40,892 bases of DNA from assembly GCA_028288445.1 (NCBI GenBank), contig JAQBNT010000293.1, positions 1 through 40,892 on the forward strand, read 5' to 3'. The notes under the pieces are model-generated. The model was not told the origin of the DNA. It searched no databases and saw only the letters and a program-made list of their open reading frames with translations. Below are positions 16,106 through 23,983 of the stretch, in pieces (the first letter of the stretch is position 1; each line of letters opens with the position of its first letter). The position numbers and the translations under genes are program-made. This DNA is from Hymenobacter sp. (lineage in GTDB: Bacteria; Bacteroidota; Bacteroidia; Cytophagales; Hymenobacteraceae).

Positions 16106-16633
16106 GTGAGCACACCGCAAGAAGTTACCCCGTTGCCCGCCATTGCCCAGAACGGGCTGGTGGGGCCTGAGCAGTTTACTTTTCTGGCCGATATGATTCC
16201 GCAGCTGGTCTGGATTACCGACCAGAATGGGTTTCATACCTACTTCAACCAGCGCTGGACCAATTTCACGGGCTACGTGCTGGCCGACAGCGTGGGGCCG
16301 GATATGTGGAACAACCTGCTGCATCCCGACGACCGCGCCCGTGCCCGCGACGTATGGGGCCACTCGCTGGCCACCGGCGACGACTACAGCATCGAGTACC
16401 GTTTCAAGGCTAGGGATGGCTCATACCGCTGGTTTTTGGGCCAAGCCCTGCCGCGCCGGAGCGAGAATGGTGATATTATCGCCTGGTTTGGTACCTGCAC
16501 CGACATCCAGGAGCAGCGCCAGATGCGTGACCAGCTCGAAGCGGCTTATTCTGACCTCGAAGCCAAGGTAATGTTCCGCACCTTGGATTTGGAGCGCGAA
16601 GTGAAGCAATTGCGTGAGGCAGCAGGCAAGTAG
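16106..16633 (+). CDS. Stand-alone PAS-domain protein
   Basis: A 175-residue protein with a single PAS/PAC unit. PAS starts at FTFLADMIPQLVWITDQNG (about 24-42), then YFNQRWTNFTGY and HPDDRARARDVW. PAC ends at RWFLGQALPRRSENGDIIAWFGTCTDIQEQR (about 112-143). A 30-residue coiled coil closes the protein (LEAAYSDLEAKVMFRTLDLEREVKQLR). In sensor kinases this coil leads into a HisKA domain, but the frame stops here and is followed by a terminator. The start is GTG at 16106; no better ATG precedes the domain. It may sense small ligands and act through protein contacts, or be a kinase that lost its transmitter. Confidence 0.88.
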   Translation: MSTPQEVTPLPAIAQNGLVGPEQFTFLADMIPQLVWITDQNGFHTYFNQRWTNFTGYVLADSVGPDMWNNLLHPDDRARARDVWGHSLATGDDYSIEYRFKARDGSYRWFLGQALPRRSENGDIIAWFGTCTDIQEQRQMRDQLEAAYSDLEAKVMFRTLDLEREVKQLREAAGK

Positions 16634-16662
16634 GCCCGGCTTATTAATTGAAAAAAACACTC

Positions 16663-16686
16663 AAAGCGGCTCTTCGGAGCCGTTTT
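16663..16686 (+). terminator. Rho-independent terminator with UUCG tetraloop
   Basis: CGGCTC, loop TTCG, GAGCCG, extended by A/T pairs and followed by TTTT. It lies 30 bases after the PAS gene stop. Confidence 0.85.
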
Positions 16687-16751
16687 GCGTTAGCAGCGGT
16701 ATCATCGGCTAATTTGTTGGCCCGCTTGGGTCGCCCACTTTCCTGTTTCCT

Positions 16752-17726
16752 ATGAATGCCATCGTTATCCAGCAGCCCGGCGGGCCAGAATTTCTCCAGT
16801 TACAACAGCAACCCAAGCCACAGCCAGCGGCACAGGAAGTTCTCATCCGCGTACATGCCGCTGGCGTAAACCGGCCCGATGTGCTGATGCGACAGGGCAA
16901 ATATGCCGGCAGCGGCGATGTGAGTGGCCTAGTACCCGGCCTGGAGATAGCCGGTACCGTAGAAGCCTGCGGAGCCGATGTCACCCACTGGCAGCCCGGC
17001 GATGCCGTGTGCGCCCTGCTGCCCGCCGGTGGCTACGCCGAGTATGCCGTGGTGGACGCCCGTCACTGCCTGCCCGTGCCCGCCGGCCTGAGCATGGTGG
17101 AGGCCGCCGCCCTGCCCGAAACTGTGTTTACGGTGTGGCATAATGTGTTTCAGCGCGGCAGCTTGCAGCCCGGCGAAACGCTGCTGGTACACGGCGGCAG
17201 CAGCGGAATTGGCACCACGGCCATCCAATTGGCGCGGGCGCTGGGCAGCCACGTCGCCATCACAGCCGGCGATGATGCCAAATGCTCGGCGTGCCTGGAA
17301 CTGGGGACCGACTGGGCTATCAACTACAAAACCCAGGATTTTGAGGAGGTCCTAAACGAGGCTGGCGTCGATGTGATTCTCGACATGGTTGGCGGCGACT
17401 ACATCGCCAAAAACCTGCGCTTGCTAAAGGACGACGGCCGTTTGGTGTTCGTGAACGCCATGCAAGGGGGCAAAGGCGAATTCAACGCGCTGGAGGTGAT
17501 GCGGCGGCGGCTGAGCATCACGGGCAGCACGCTGCGGCCCCGCTCGGCTGATTTCAAGGCGGCGCTGGCGGCGGCCGTGGAGCAGCACGTCTGGCCGCTG
17601 ATTGCGGCTGGCAAGTTCCGGCCGGTTATCTACAAAACCTTCCCGCTGGCCGAAGCAGCGGCGGCGCATGAGTTGATGGAAAGCAGCGCGCACATTGGGA
17701 AGATTGTGCTGGAGGTAGGAGCGTAG
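16752..17726 (+). CDS. NAD(P)H:quinone oxidoreductase, zeta-crystallin/PIG3-like MDR family
   Basis: A 324-residue medium-chain reductase without catalytic zinc ligands. The N-terminal GroES-like domain begins with MNAIVIQQPGGPEFL and contains HAAGVNRPDVLMRQG. The Rossmann domain carries the nucleotide-binding segment LLVHGGSSGIGTTAIQLAR (about 138-156). The PIG3-type signature includes GDAVCALLPAGGYAEY. Such enzymes reduce quinones or enals with NADPH in the cytoplasm. It is monocistronic, bounded by terminators on both sides, consistent with a stress or detoxification gene. Substrate specificity is not deducible. Confidence 0.92.
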   Translation: MNAIVIQQPGGPEFLQLQQQPKPQPAAQEVLIRVHAAGVNRPDVLMRQGKYAGSGDVSGLVPGLEIAGTVEACGADVTHWQPGDAVCALLPAGGYAEYAVVDARHCLPVPAGLSMVEAAALPETVFTVWHNVFQRGSLQPGETLLVHGGSSGIGTTAIQLARALGSHVAITAGDDAKCSACLELGTDWAINYKTQDFEEVLNEAGVDVILDMVGGDYIAKNLRLLKDDGRLVFVNAMQGGKGEFNALEVMRRRLSITGSTLRPRSADFKAALAAAVEQHVWPLIAAGKFRPVIYKTFPLAEAAAAHELMESSAHIGKIVLEVGA

Positions 17727-17732
17727 TTTAGT

Positions 17733-17771
17733 AAAAAGGCCCGTTCCAGATTGATTGTAACGGGCCTTTTT
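17733..17771. terminator. Bidirectional terminator between convergent genes
   Basis: AAAAAGGCCCGTT, a 13-base loop and AACGGGCCTTTTT form a perfect 13-bp stem between the plus-strand oxidoreductase and the minus-strand thioredoxin-like gene. Confidence 0.92.
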
Positions 17772-17791
17772 CGGTTCGGATTAGGAATTGA

Positions 17792-18397
17792 TTACGCTCG
17801 TTTCCACTTAATGCCGCAGCCGATGGCCTTTGTCTCCTTGGTGGTGGCGGGCTTGCCGGCTAGTATTTCCGTCATCGCATTCTCGACGTACTTGGTTTTG
17901 GCCAGCTTGGCATCTTCCGAGTTGTCGTCGATGGCTCCAATATAGGACACCACGAAATCCGAACCCTTCTTACTCAAAACGAAGAGGTGCGGCGTGCGAG
18001 TAGCGCCGAAGGTTTTGGCTACCTGCTGCGATTCATCAACCAAATAAGGGAAGGCGTATTTCTTGCTTTGCATGGCGGCGTAGGAGTCGCCGGGGGCCAC
18101 GGCTGGGTCGTTGGGGTTGATGGCCACCACGGGGTAGCCCAGCGGTGCATATTTCGTGTTCAGCTCGATGATGCGGCTTTCGTAGGCTTTGGCGAAGGGG
18201 CAGGTGTTGCAGGTGAACACCACGATGTAGCCTTTGGCGGCCTTGTTGTCGGCGAGCGACACCATTTTACCGTCGATGTTTTTTAGTTTGAAATCGGTGG
18301 CTTTATCACCGACTTTGTAGCCCTCGGCAAGCGGGCGCAGCATGAAGCTGCTCAGCAGCACAAAGCAGAGGGCGAGGAGGGGCAGGGTCTTTTTCAT
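17792..18397 (-). CDS. Exported AhpC/TSA-type thioredoxin-like protein
   Basis: A 201-residue protein with a signal peptide (MKKTLPLLALCFVLLSSFML) and a redoxin fold. KVGDKATDFKLKNIDG opens the domain, the active-site pair is CNTC (C63, C66), and a cis-Pro-like TPHLFVL follows. The segment VFTCNTCPFAKAYE is typical of the peroxiredoxin-like family of exported Bacteroidota proteins. It probably works in periplasmic thiol or peroxide chemistry. It is the last gene of a minus-strand run after the TlpA-like gene (39-bp gap). The pairing of two exported thioredoxin-fold proteins supports a joint redox task, but the electron donor is not in the window. Confidence 0.9.
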   Translation of the reverse strand: MKKTLPLLALCFVLLSSFMLRPLAEGYKVGDKATDFKLKNIDGKMVSLADNKAAKGYIVVFTCNTCPFAKAYESRIIELNTKYAPLGYPVVAINPNDPAVAPGDSYAAMQSKKYAFPYLVDESQQVAKTFGATRTPHLFVLSKKGSDFVVSYIGAIDDNSEDAKLAKTKYVENAMTEILAGKPATTKETKAIGCGIKWKRA

Positions 18398-18436
18398 GGC
18401 TTTAAACGGGTTCGGGTTGATGCTGAAAGATAAAAG

Positions 18437-18922
18437 CTACTGAAACTTTTTCAGCGCCGTGGTGAGCTCAGCGACCGAAAGCTCACGCTCGAAACTGGCG
18501 CGCTGTTTGGTTTTATTATTGAAAATGAGCGTGAAAGGTAGTGCCCCCGACCATTTTCCGTCCACTTTGTCAATCCACTCATTGGGGTCGGGTTCGTTCA
18601 GTAGCACCACTTCCGATTTCAGGCCGCGCTGCTTCACGAAGGGCGTCACTTTTTTGTCGAGCTGCGAAGCATAGTCCAGACTCACGAGCAGCACCTTCAC
18701 CTTTTTGCCCGCATTCGCCACGCGCAGCTGCTCGAAATTGGGCAGTTCCTTCACGCACGGCGCGCACCAAGTAGCCCAGAAATTCACCACGTAAGTCGTA
18801 TCCGTGGGCCGCGCCAAGCGCTTTTGCAACTCCGGGAACTTGATGATGGCAATGTTTTGGGCGAACGCCGGCGCAGAGAGCAAGAGGCCAACTGCGAAGG
18901 GAACGGATTTTAGAATATCCAT
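18437..18922 (-). CDS. TlpA-family exported thioredoxin
   Basis: A 161-residue protein with a signal peptide ending near AFAQN and a TlpA/ResA-like thioredoxin fold. The active site is FWATWCAPCVKELP (C53, C56) and a cis-proline lies in ALPFTLIF. WCAPC is the usual TlpA-type signature for periplasmic disulfide reduction, for example in cytochrome c maturation. It sits directly upstream of the second exported thioredoxin-fold gene in the same orientation. No cytochrome c genes are nearby, so the partner is unknown. An 8-bp inverted repeat (18938-18945 with 18963-18970) lies in its leader. Confidence 0.92.
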   Translation of the reverse strand: MDILKSVPFAVGLLLSAPAFAQNIAIIKFPELQKRLARPTDTTYVVNFWATWCAPCVKELPNFEQLRVANAGKKVKVLLVSLDYASQLDKKVTPFVKQRGLKSEVVLLNEPDPNEWIDKVDGKWSGALPFTLIFNNKTKQRASFERELSVAELTTALKKFQ

Positions 18923-19038
18923 GGGCTATAAACAGATACCTCCCACAGACAGCGAAGGCCCATGGGAGGTTGCGTAAAATACCGTTCTCGAAGCAATTGG
19001 CAAGCCGTTGTGCCAGTGCAATGAGTGCCGGAGCCTGC

Positions 19039-20046
19039 TTACGGCTGCCCCGCGCCACCCGACGCACCGTAAATCTGGCCCGTGGTAAAACTGGCGTCGT
19101 TGGCGGCCAACTGCACGTAAATGGAGGCCAATTCGACGGGTTGGCCGGGCCGGCCCATCGGCGTTTTGGCCCCGAACTCTTTCAGGTTTTCCTGGGTCGA
19201 GCCGCCGCTCACCTGCAAGGGTGTCCAGACCGGTCCTGGGGCCACGCCGTTCACCCGAATGCCTTTGGGCGCAAGCTGCTTCGCCAGCGACTTCACATAG
19301 TTCATGGTCGCCGCCTTGGTCTGGGCGTAGTCATACAGGTTGGGCGAGGGGTCGTAGGCCTGCTCCGAGGTGGTGCCGATGATGGCCGCGCCGGGCGGGA
19401 GGTGCGGCAGGGCCGCTTTAATAATCCAGAACGGCGCGTAGATGTTCGTTTTCATCGTCGCGTCGAAGTCGGCCGTTGTCAGTTCCAGAATGGACTGGCG
19501 CTGCTGCTGCCGGCCGGCATTGTTCACCACAATGTCGAGCCCGCCGAGTTGGCGCACCGCTTCGGCCACCAGCTTCTGGCAGAAGGATTCCTCGCGCAGG
19601 TCGCCCGGAATGGCGATGCCCTTGCGGCCTTCGGCTTTTATCAGGGCAATAACTTCTTTGGCATCAGCCTCTTCGGCCGGCAGGTAATTGATGGCCACAT
19701 CGGCCCCTTCGCGGGCGTAGGCAATGGCAGCGGCGCGGCCCATGCCCGAGTCGCCGCCCGTTATCAGGGCCTTGCGGCCTTGCAGGCGGCCCGAGCCCTT
19801 GTAGCTTTTTTCGCCGTGGTCAGGGCGCGGGTCCATTTGGCTGGCCAGGCCGGGCCAGGGCTGCGACTGCCCTTTGAATGGCGGCCTGGGGTATTTGTTC
19901 ATGGGATTAACCATCGGGTCCGGGGCCGCACCGGCGGATACACCTGCGCCCTGTGCCGACAACACGGGTGCCACGGCCGCCACCGCCAAGCTGGCTCCCA
20001 GGCCACTGATGACTTCGCGCCGGCTAAGTTTGTTTTCTTCGTTCAT
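19039..20046 (-). CDS. Twin-arginine-exported short-chain dehydrogenase/reductase
   Basis: A 335-residue SDR. The cofactor motif is TGGDSGMG (96-103), the structural motif NNAG (about 175-178), and catalytic S227, Y240 and K244 are in place (YAQTK). Before the SDR domain come about 90 residues: SRREVISGLGASLAVAAVAPVLS, a likely Tat signal, then a Pro-rich linker that precedes the fold in YghA/glucose-dehydrogenase-like SDRs. Tat export would fit a protein folding around NAD(P) before transport. The ATG at 20046 is chosen over an upstream start at 20109 because it begins the Tat signal. The substrate is unknown. Confidence 0.9.
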   Translation of the reverse strand: MNEENKLSRREVISGLGASLAVAAVAPVLSAQGAGVSAGAAPDPMVNPMNKYPRPPFKGQSQPWPGLASQMDPRPDHGEKSYKGSGRLQGRKALITGGDSGMGRAAAIAYAREGADVAINYLPAEEADAKEVIALIKAEGRKGIAIPGDLREESFCQKLVAEAVRQLGGLDIVVNNAGRQQQRQSILELTTADFDATMKTNIYAPFWIIKAALPHLPPGAAIIGTTSEQAYDPSPNLYDYAQTKAATMNYVKSLAKQLAPKGIRVNGVAPGPVWTPLQVSGGSTQENLKEFGAKTPMGRPGQPVELASIYVQLAANDASFTTGQIYGASGGAGQP

Positions 20047-20052
20047 AACGTT

Positions 20053-20085
20053 GAAATATAGTATTTTAAGATTGTGGACTTGCAA
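20053..20085 (-). promoter_or_regulatory. Weak promoter candidate for the SDR gene
   Basis: On the minus strand a TTG and, 22 bases later, TATATTTC (one mismatch to TAnnTTTG) lie just before the SDR ATG. The wider gap 20047-20358 otherwise holds only the ispG promoter candidate and no visible gene. Confidence 0.3.
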
Positions 20086-20307
20086 GGTTATATACCCGAT
20101 TTTTGACATTGAGGTTGGTCATGGAGCTTCCGCAAATACTTAAACGGAAAAATGTAAGAGGCTAAAGCTGCCTACCGTTGAGGCAAACCCGCCGGTGGCT
20201 TAACGATGCCAGCGGTCAGCGCTTCAACAAGAAATCAGGCTGGCCCGCCAGTAGCAATAGCTAACCGCCATTGAGCAGGTGCGCTGCGCCGCCGCGCGCT
20301 ACGGCTT

Positions 20308-20315
20308 TACCTTTG
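20308..20315 (+). promoter_or_regulatory. Putative -7 element (TACCTTTG) for ispG
   Basis: TACCTTTG fits TAnnTTTG, 43 bases before the ispG ATG. No clear -33 element was found. Confidence 0.45.
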
Positions 20316-20358
20316 TGCTATTGCGCAACTTTCGCCCGCACCCCCTGGTTTTTGCCTC

Positions 20359-22350
20359 ATGAATAAGACGTATTGCCCCAGCCTTACCGAATACAAGCGC
20401 CGCGTGGCCCGCGTGGTCAACATTGGCGGCTTGCCCATGGGCGGCGACTACCCCATCCGCGTGCAGAGCATGACCACCGTCGACACGATGGACACGATGG
20501 GCTCGGTGGAGCAGACGTTGCGCATGGTAGAGGCCGGCTGCGAATACGTGCGCATCACCGCGCCCAGCATGAAGGAGGCCCAGAACCTGCTGGAAATCAA
20601 GAAAGAACTGCGTAAGCGCGGCTGCAACGTGCCGCTCATCGCCGACATCCACTTCACGCCCAATGCCGCCGAGCTGGCCGCCCGCATCGTGGAGAAAGTG
20701 CGCGTGAACCCCGGCAACTACGCCGACAAAAAGAAATTCGAGGAAATAGAGTACACCGACGCTACCTATGCGGCCGAGGTGGAGCGCATCCGTGAGCGGT
20801 TCCGGCCGCTGGTGCAGATTTGCAAGCAGCACGGCACCGCCATGCGCATCGGCACCAACCACGGCTCGCTGAGCGACCGGATTCTGAGCCGTTACGGCGA
20901 CACGCCGCTCGGCATGGTGGAGTCGGCGCTGGAATTCCTGCGCCTCTGCGAGGAAGAAAACTACTACGACGTGGTGCTGAGCATGAAAGCCAGCAACACC
21001 CAGGTGATGGTGCAGGCCTACCGCCTGCTGGTGCAGAAGCTCGACGAGGAAGGCCTGCAGCCCTACCCGCTGCACCTGGGCGTGACCGAAGCCGGCGAGG
21101 CCGAAGACGGCCGCATCAAGAGCGCCGTCGGCATCGGTACGCTGCTCGAAGATGGCCTCGGCGACACCGTGCGCGTGAGCCTGACCGAAGCGCCCGAGGC
21201 CGAAGCCCCGGTGGCCCGCATGCTGATTGACCGCTACACCGGCCGCGCCGCCACGGCCCGGCCCATCAGGCCGCTGGCGGGCGAGGAGCCCGTCAATCCG
21301 TTCCAGTATTTTCGCCGTCATACCCACGAAGTAGCCAATTTCGGCGGGCAGAACGTGCCGCGCGTGGTGGCCGATTTGTCGCGTCTGCCACGCCTGGAGT
21401 ACGCCGACCTGCGCGCCGCGGGCCACCTGTATTCGCCCTTCCTCGACAAGTTTCAGATGGGTGACCTCGGGGCCGACTATATCTATACCGGCGAGCGGCC
21501 CGTGCCCTACATGCTGCCCAATGGTCTGAAGGAAATTGTAACCTTCACGGCCTGGCGCGACGCCGGCCGCCGCCCCGAGCACTACCCGCTGATGACGCCC
21601 GACGCCTACCTGGCCACCACGCCCGCGCAGCGCCACCCGCAGCTCAACTTCCTGCTGGCCGACCTGGCAGCGCTCACCTCCGAGCTGCTCCAGCACCTGC
21701 GCATCGACCCTACGGTGGTGCTCACCCTCGAAACCACCAACACCCACGCCATGCCGGAGCTGCGCCGGGCCTACTTCGAACTGATGAGCGCGGGCATCAC
21801 CTGCCCGGTGGTGGTACGCCGCTGCTATACCGTTGATAACCCCGCCCAAACCCAGCTCGATGCCGCCACCGACGTGGGCGGCCTGCTCATCGACGGCCTC
21901 GGCGACGGCATCTCGCTCTGCACCGATGCCCTGCCCGCGCAGGAGCAGGACGCCTGGTTGCGCGATATCGATACGCTGAACCAGTTGGCGTTTGGCATTT
22001 TGCAGGCGGCCCGCACCCGCATGAGCAAAACCGAATACATCAGCTGCCCCAGCTGCGGCCGCACCCTGTTCGATTTGCAGGAAACCACGGCCATGATTCG
22101 CAAGCGTACCGACCACCTCAAGGGCATCAAAATCGGCATCATGGGCTGCATTGTGAACGGTCCCGGCGAAATGGCCGATGCCGACTACGGCTATGTAGGC
22201 GTGGGCAAGGGCAAAATTTCCCTCTACCGTGGCCAGGAAGTCATCAAGAAATCCGTACCCGAGGAACGGGCCGTGGACGACCTGATTGAGCTCATGCGCG
22301 AGGACGGGCGCTGGATTGAGAAGGAGGTATTGGGGGAGCTTACTATTTGA
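20359..22350 (+). CDS. ispG: 4-hydroxy-3-methylbut-2-en-1-yl diphosphate synthase, long form
   Basis: A 663-residue IspG/GcpE, the penultimate enzyme of the MEP isoprenoid pathway, converting MEcPP to HMBPP with a [4Fe-4S] cluster. The length is that of the three-domain form found in Bacteroidota, Chlamydiae and plants, with an extra central domain (about 285-570) relative to the E. coli enzyme. The barrel opens with the IQSMTTVDTMDT-type segment (here VQSMTTVDTMD). The cluster cysteines are in SCPSCGRTLFD and IMGCIVNGPGEMADADYGYVG near the C-terminus. The ATG at 20359 gives the usual N-terminus (KTYCPSLTEYKRR). It is transcribed alone, with no other MEP gene nearby. Confidence 0.97.
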   Translation: MNKTYCPSLTEYKRRVARVVNIGGLPMGGDYPIRVQSMTTVDTMDTMGSVEQTLRMVEAGCEYVRITAPSMKEAQNLLEIKKELRKRGCNVPLIADIHFTPNAAELAARIVEKVRVNPGNYADKKKFEEIEYTDATYAAEVERIRERFRPLVQICKQHGTAMRIGTNHGSLSDRILSRYGDTPLGMVESALEFLRLCEEENYYDVVLSMKASNTQVMVQAYRLLVQKLDEEGLQPYPLHLGVTEAGEAEDGRIKSAVGIGTLLEDGLGDTVRVSLTEAPEAEAPVARMLIDRYTGRAATARPIRPLAGEEPVNPFQYFRRHTHEVANFGGQNVPRVVADLSRLPRLEYADLRAAGHLYSPFLDKFQMGDLGADYIYTGERPVPYMLPNGLKEIVTFTAWRDAGRRPEHYPLMTPDAYLATTPAQRHPQLNFLLADLAALTSELLQHLRIDPTVVLTLETTNTHAMPELRRAYFELMSAGITCPVVVRRCYTVDNPAQTQLDAATDVGGLLIDGLGDGISLCTDALPAQEQDAWLRDIDTLNQLAFGILQAARTRMSKTEYISCPSCGRTLFDLQETTAMIRKRTDHLKGIKIGIMGCIVNGPGEMADADYGYVGVGKGKISLYRGQEVIKKSVPEERAVDDLIELMREDGRWIEKEVLGELTI

Positions 22351-22379
22351 GCAATTAGCGCACTTCAATCTCTAAAAAT

Positions 22380-22802
22380 GTGAGACTCCTTTGCATTTCG
22401 CTGCTACTGTTTTCTTCGTGCTCTCCTGAAATAAACTCACCTGAGTGGATGAGAGGCGAATGGAAAGATGCTCAGGATAAGAGCGTGAGTTATATATTTG
22501 ATGGTAAATCGGTCTATGTTAAGTCAGTATATAATCCTGCTTGGAAAAGCTGGGTAGATGGTATTTACCCATTCTGTAGAGTAAATCAAGAATTTACTGA
22601 TAGCACCTTCACTGTGCAATTCCTGAATTTTAATAAGGAAGCTACCAAGTTTTTTGTTTATAAAAGACTTAGTCCTAATTCTATTTCAGTGCGGGATTCA
22701 ACCCAAGAGGAAATACATAACGATGATAAAAACACCATTGAGCTAAGCCCTTTTGTGAATACATGGCAGGCAAGGCTCATCAAAGAACAACTGCCTTTAT
22801 AA
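22380..22802 (+). CDS. Small low-GC putative lipoprotein, unknown
   Basis: A 140-residue protein from a GTG start at 22380; the ATG two bases before is followed at once by a stop. The N-terminus is a lipoprotein signal (MRLLCISLLLFSSC, with LFSSC as a weak lipobox). The rest is strand-rich with many aromatic residues (WMRGEWKDAQDKSVSYIFDGKSVYVKS). The gene is clearly more AT-rich than its neighbours and uses AT-ending codons, which suggests recent acquisition or weak expression. Its final TTATAA is shared with the stop of the convergent NTF2-like gene (6-bp overlap). No family recognised. Confidence 0.75.
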   Translation: MRLLCISLLLFSSCSPEINSPEWMRGEWKDAQDKSVSYIFDGKSVYVKSVYNPAWKSWVDGIYPFCRVNQEFTDSTFTVQFLNFNKEATKFFVYKRLSPNSISVRDSTQEEIHNDDKNTIELSPFVNTWQARLIKEQLPL

Positions 22803-23261
22803 TTTACATTTCTCTTTGCGCCGCGTGTCGATAATATGCGCGATTTTCCAGCCGTCGGCCAGCCTCACCAGTTGGAACGAGTCGTAGCCGCAGTGGCTGA
22901 ATTTGCTGCCCAGATAGAACTCGTAGGGAGCCCACACGCTGGCCAGGTTGGCGTCGATAAATACTCGCTCGAACTGCACCCGCTCGTCCCAGATTGCGGG
23001 GTGGGGCGTGCCCACGGCTTTCAGGAAGCCGTTGATGGATTCGATTTCCAGCGTGGGCGGCTGGCCGGGCTTGCCGCCAAAACCGTGGAATACGGCCGCC
23101 GGGGCCAGCGTGCGGCGCACGGCGGTGCTGTCGCCGCGTCGCATGCCATCGAAAAAGGCGGTGACGGTTTGCTTTACGGCCTCCGTTTCAGCAGAAGCTT
23201 TTTGGGCGTGGGCGGCGGGAATGGCAGCGGGCAGCAGTAATAGGAGCGGAAAAAACTTCAT
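22797..23261 (-). CDS. Exported NTF2/SnoaL-like protein
   Basis: A 154-residue protein with a signal peptide (MKFFPLLLLLPAAIPAAHA) and an NTF2-like fold. Helix VKQTVTAFFDGMRRGDSTAVRRTLAP is followed by strands VFHGFGG, VFIDANLASVWAPYEFYL and a closing FQLVRLADGWKIAHIIDTRR. The layout matches the DUF4440/lumazine-binding-like exported proteins common in Bacteroidota. Their activity is mostly unknown, and no catalytic residues can be assigned. It overlaps the low-GC lipoprotein by six bases tail to tail; there is no terminator between them. Confidence 0.85.
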   Translation of the reverse strand: MKFFPLLLLLPAAIPAAHAQKASAETEAVKQTVTAFFDGMRRGDSTAVRRTLAPAAVFHGFGGKPGQPPTLEIESINGFLKAVGTPHPAIWDERVQFERVFIDANLASVWAPYEFYLGSKFSHCGYDSFQLVRLADGWKIAHIIDTRRKEKCKL

Positions 23262-23366
23262 GCGTTTCGGGTTTTAGAGGAGCAAACGACGACGGAAAGC
23301 CGGCCGCGTTGCAAATCTTTCTGGCGCGCCGGGTGTTACCTTAGCTACTCCCAAACCTGCTCTGAT

Positions 23367-23540
23367 ATGAACGGCAAGAACCTCTTCAACTTCGGCCCCG
23401 TGCTCGGCTATTATTTCCGCCGCAACGACCCCAGCCGCAAGACCAACTTCAACATGAAGACCATGCACTTCATCAATAAGCTCAGCCTGGCGATGTTCCT
23501 GGTGTGTCTGGTGGTGATGCTGTTCCGCTACGTGTTGTAA
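23367..23540 (+). CDS. 57-residue membrane protein, possibly DUF6728 family
   Basis: A short gene of 58 codons including the stop. The N-terminus (NLFNFGPVLGYYFRRNDP) is followed by a basic, Asn/Thr-rich segment (SRKTNFNMKTMHFINK) and one membrane helix (LSLAMFLVCLVVMLFRYVL). The pattern of a YYFR-x-NDP segment, a conserved KTNFN and a single C-terminal helix resembles a small conserved Bacteroidota family that I recall as DUF6728; the label is tentative. The ATG at 23367 lies 11 bases before the mmcQ-like gene, counting from its stop, so the two are probably one operon. A near-match TACCTTAG to the -7 motif lies about 23 bases before the start. Inner-membrane location with the N-terminus inside is likely. 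Confidence 0.75.
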   Translation: MNGKNLFNFGPVLGYYFRRNDPSRKTNFNMKTMHFINKLSLAMFLVCLVVMLFRYVL

Positions 23541-23551
23541 GAAAAGACAGA

Positions 23552-23902
23552 ATGAACATTGAGGATTTCCGCGACTACTGCCTGCTGAAAGCCGGCGTGA
23601 CCGAAGAAACGCCCTTCGGCCCTGAAACACTAGTGTTCAAAGTCGGCGGCAAGGTGTTTGCCCTGACCGATATCGATACCTTCGGCAGCATCAACCTGAA
23701 ATGCGACCCCGAGCGCGCCGAGGAGCTGCGCGAGGCCCACGACTACGTGCGGCCCGGCTACCACATGAACAAGAAGCACTGGAACACGGTGCTCATCGGC
23801 ACCGGTGCCCCGGAAAGCCAGCTCCGCGAACTGATTGACCATTCGTATGAGTTGGTGCGGGCCTCGTTGCCGAAAGCCGTGAAAGCAGCGCTGGAATTGT
23901 AG
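23552..23902 (+). CDS. MmcQ/YjbR-family protein
   Basis: A 116-residue protein of the MmcQ/YjbR (CyaY-like fold) family. Signatures are MNIEDFRDYCLLKAGVTEE, FALTDIDTFGSINLKC and the conserved PGYHMNKKHWNTV block, ending with ELIDHSYELVRASLPK. It has been linked to DNA binding by structure, but no defined role is established. The frame is open upstream to 23504; the ATG at 23552 is the family start and follows the small membrane protein gene by 11 bases. Its TAG stop is the TAG inside a 28-bp palindromic element. Confidence 0.92.
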   Translation: MNIEDFRDYCLLKAGVTEETPFGPETLVFKVGGKVFALTDIDTFGSINLKCDPERAEELREAHDYVRPGYHMNKKHWNTVLIGTGAPESQLRELIDHSYELVRASLPKAVKAALEL

Positions 23903-23926
23903 AGACGCAATATTTTGCGTCTCTAC
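23899..23926. repeat. 28-bp perfect palindrome (GTAGAGACGCAA type)
   Basis: Arms GTAGAGACGCAA and TTGCGTCTCTAC flank a TATT loop, with 12 perfectly paired bases. The first arm overlaps the end of the mmcQ-like gene and supplies its TAG stop. The end sequence GTAGAGACG resembles short interspersed palindromes known from cyanobacteria and some Bacteroidota; that comparison is from memory. Confidence 0.8.
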
Positions 23927-23932
23927 ATCAAC

Positions 23933-23966
23933 AAAAAAGCCCCGCCGGTAATCCGGCGGGGCTTTT
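23933..23966. terminator. Bidirectional terminator between mmcQ-like and M14 genes
   Basis: AAAAAAGCCCCGCCGG, loop TAAT, CCGGCGGGGCTTTT form a perfect GC-rich stem with A- and T-tracts on both sides, between convergent genes. Confidence 0.93.
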
Positions 23967-23983
23967 CCATTTACAATCAGAAC

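Noticed and set aside
18938..18970. Terminator between the SDR and TlpA-like genes
   Set aside because: Only an 8-bp stem (ACCTCCCA/TGGGAGGT) with a 17-base loop and no T-tract.
20299..22368. Long open frame antisense to ispG
   Set aside because: Shadow of the GC-rich ispG codons, with typical His/Val/Gln-rich antisense composition.
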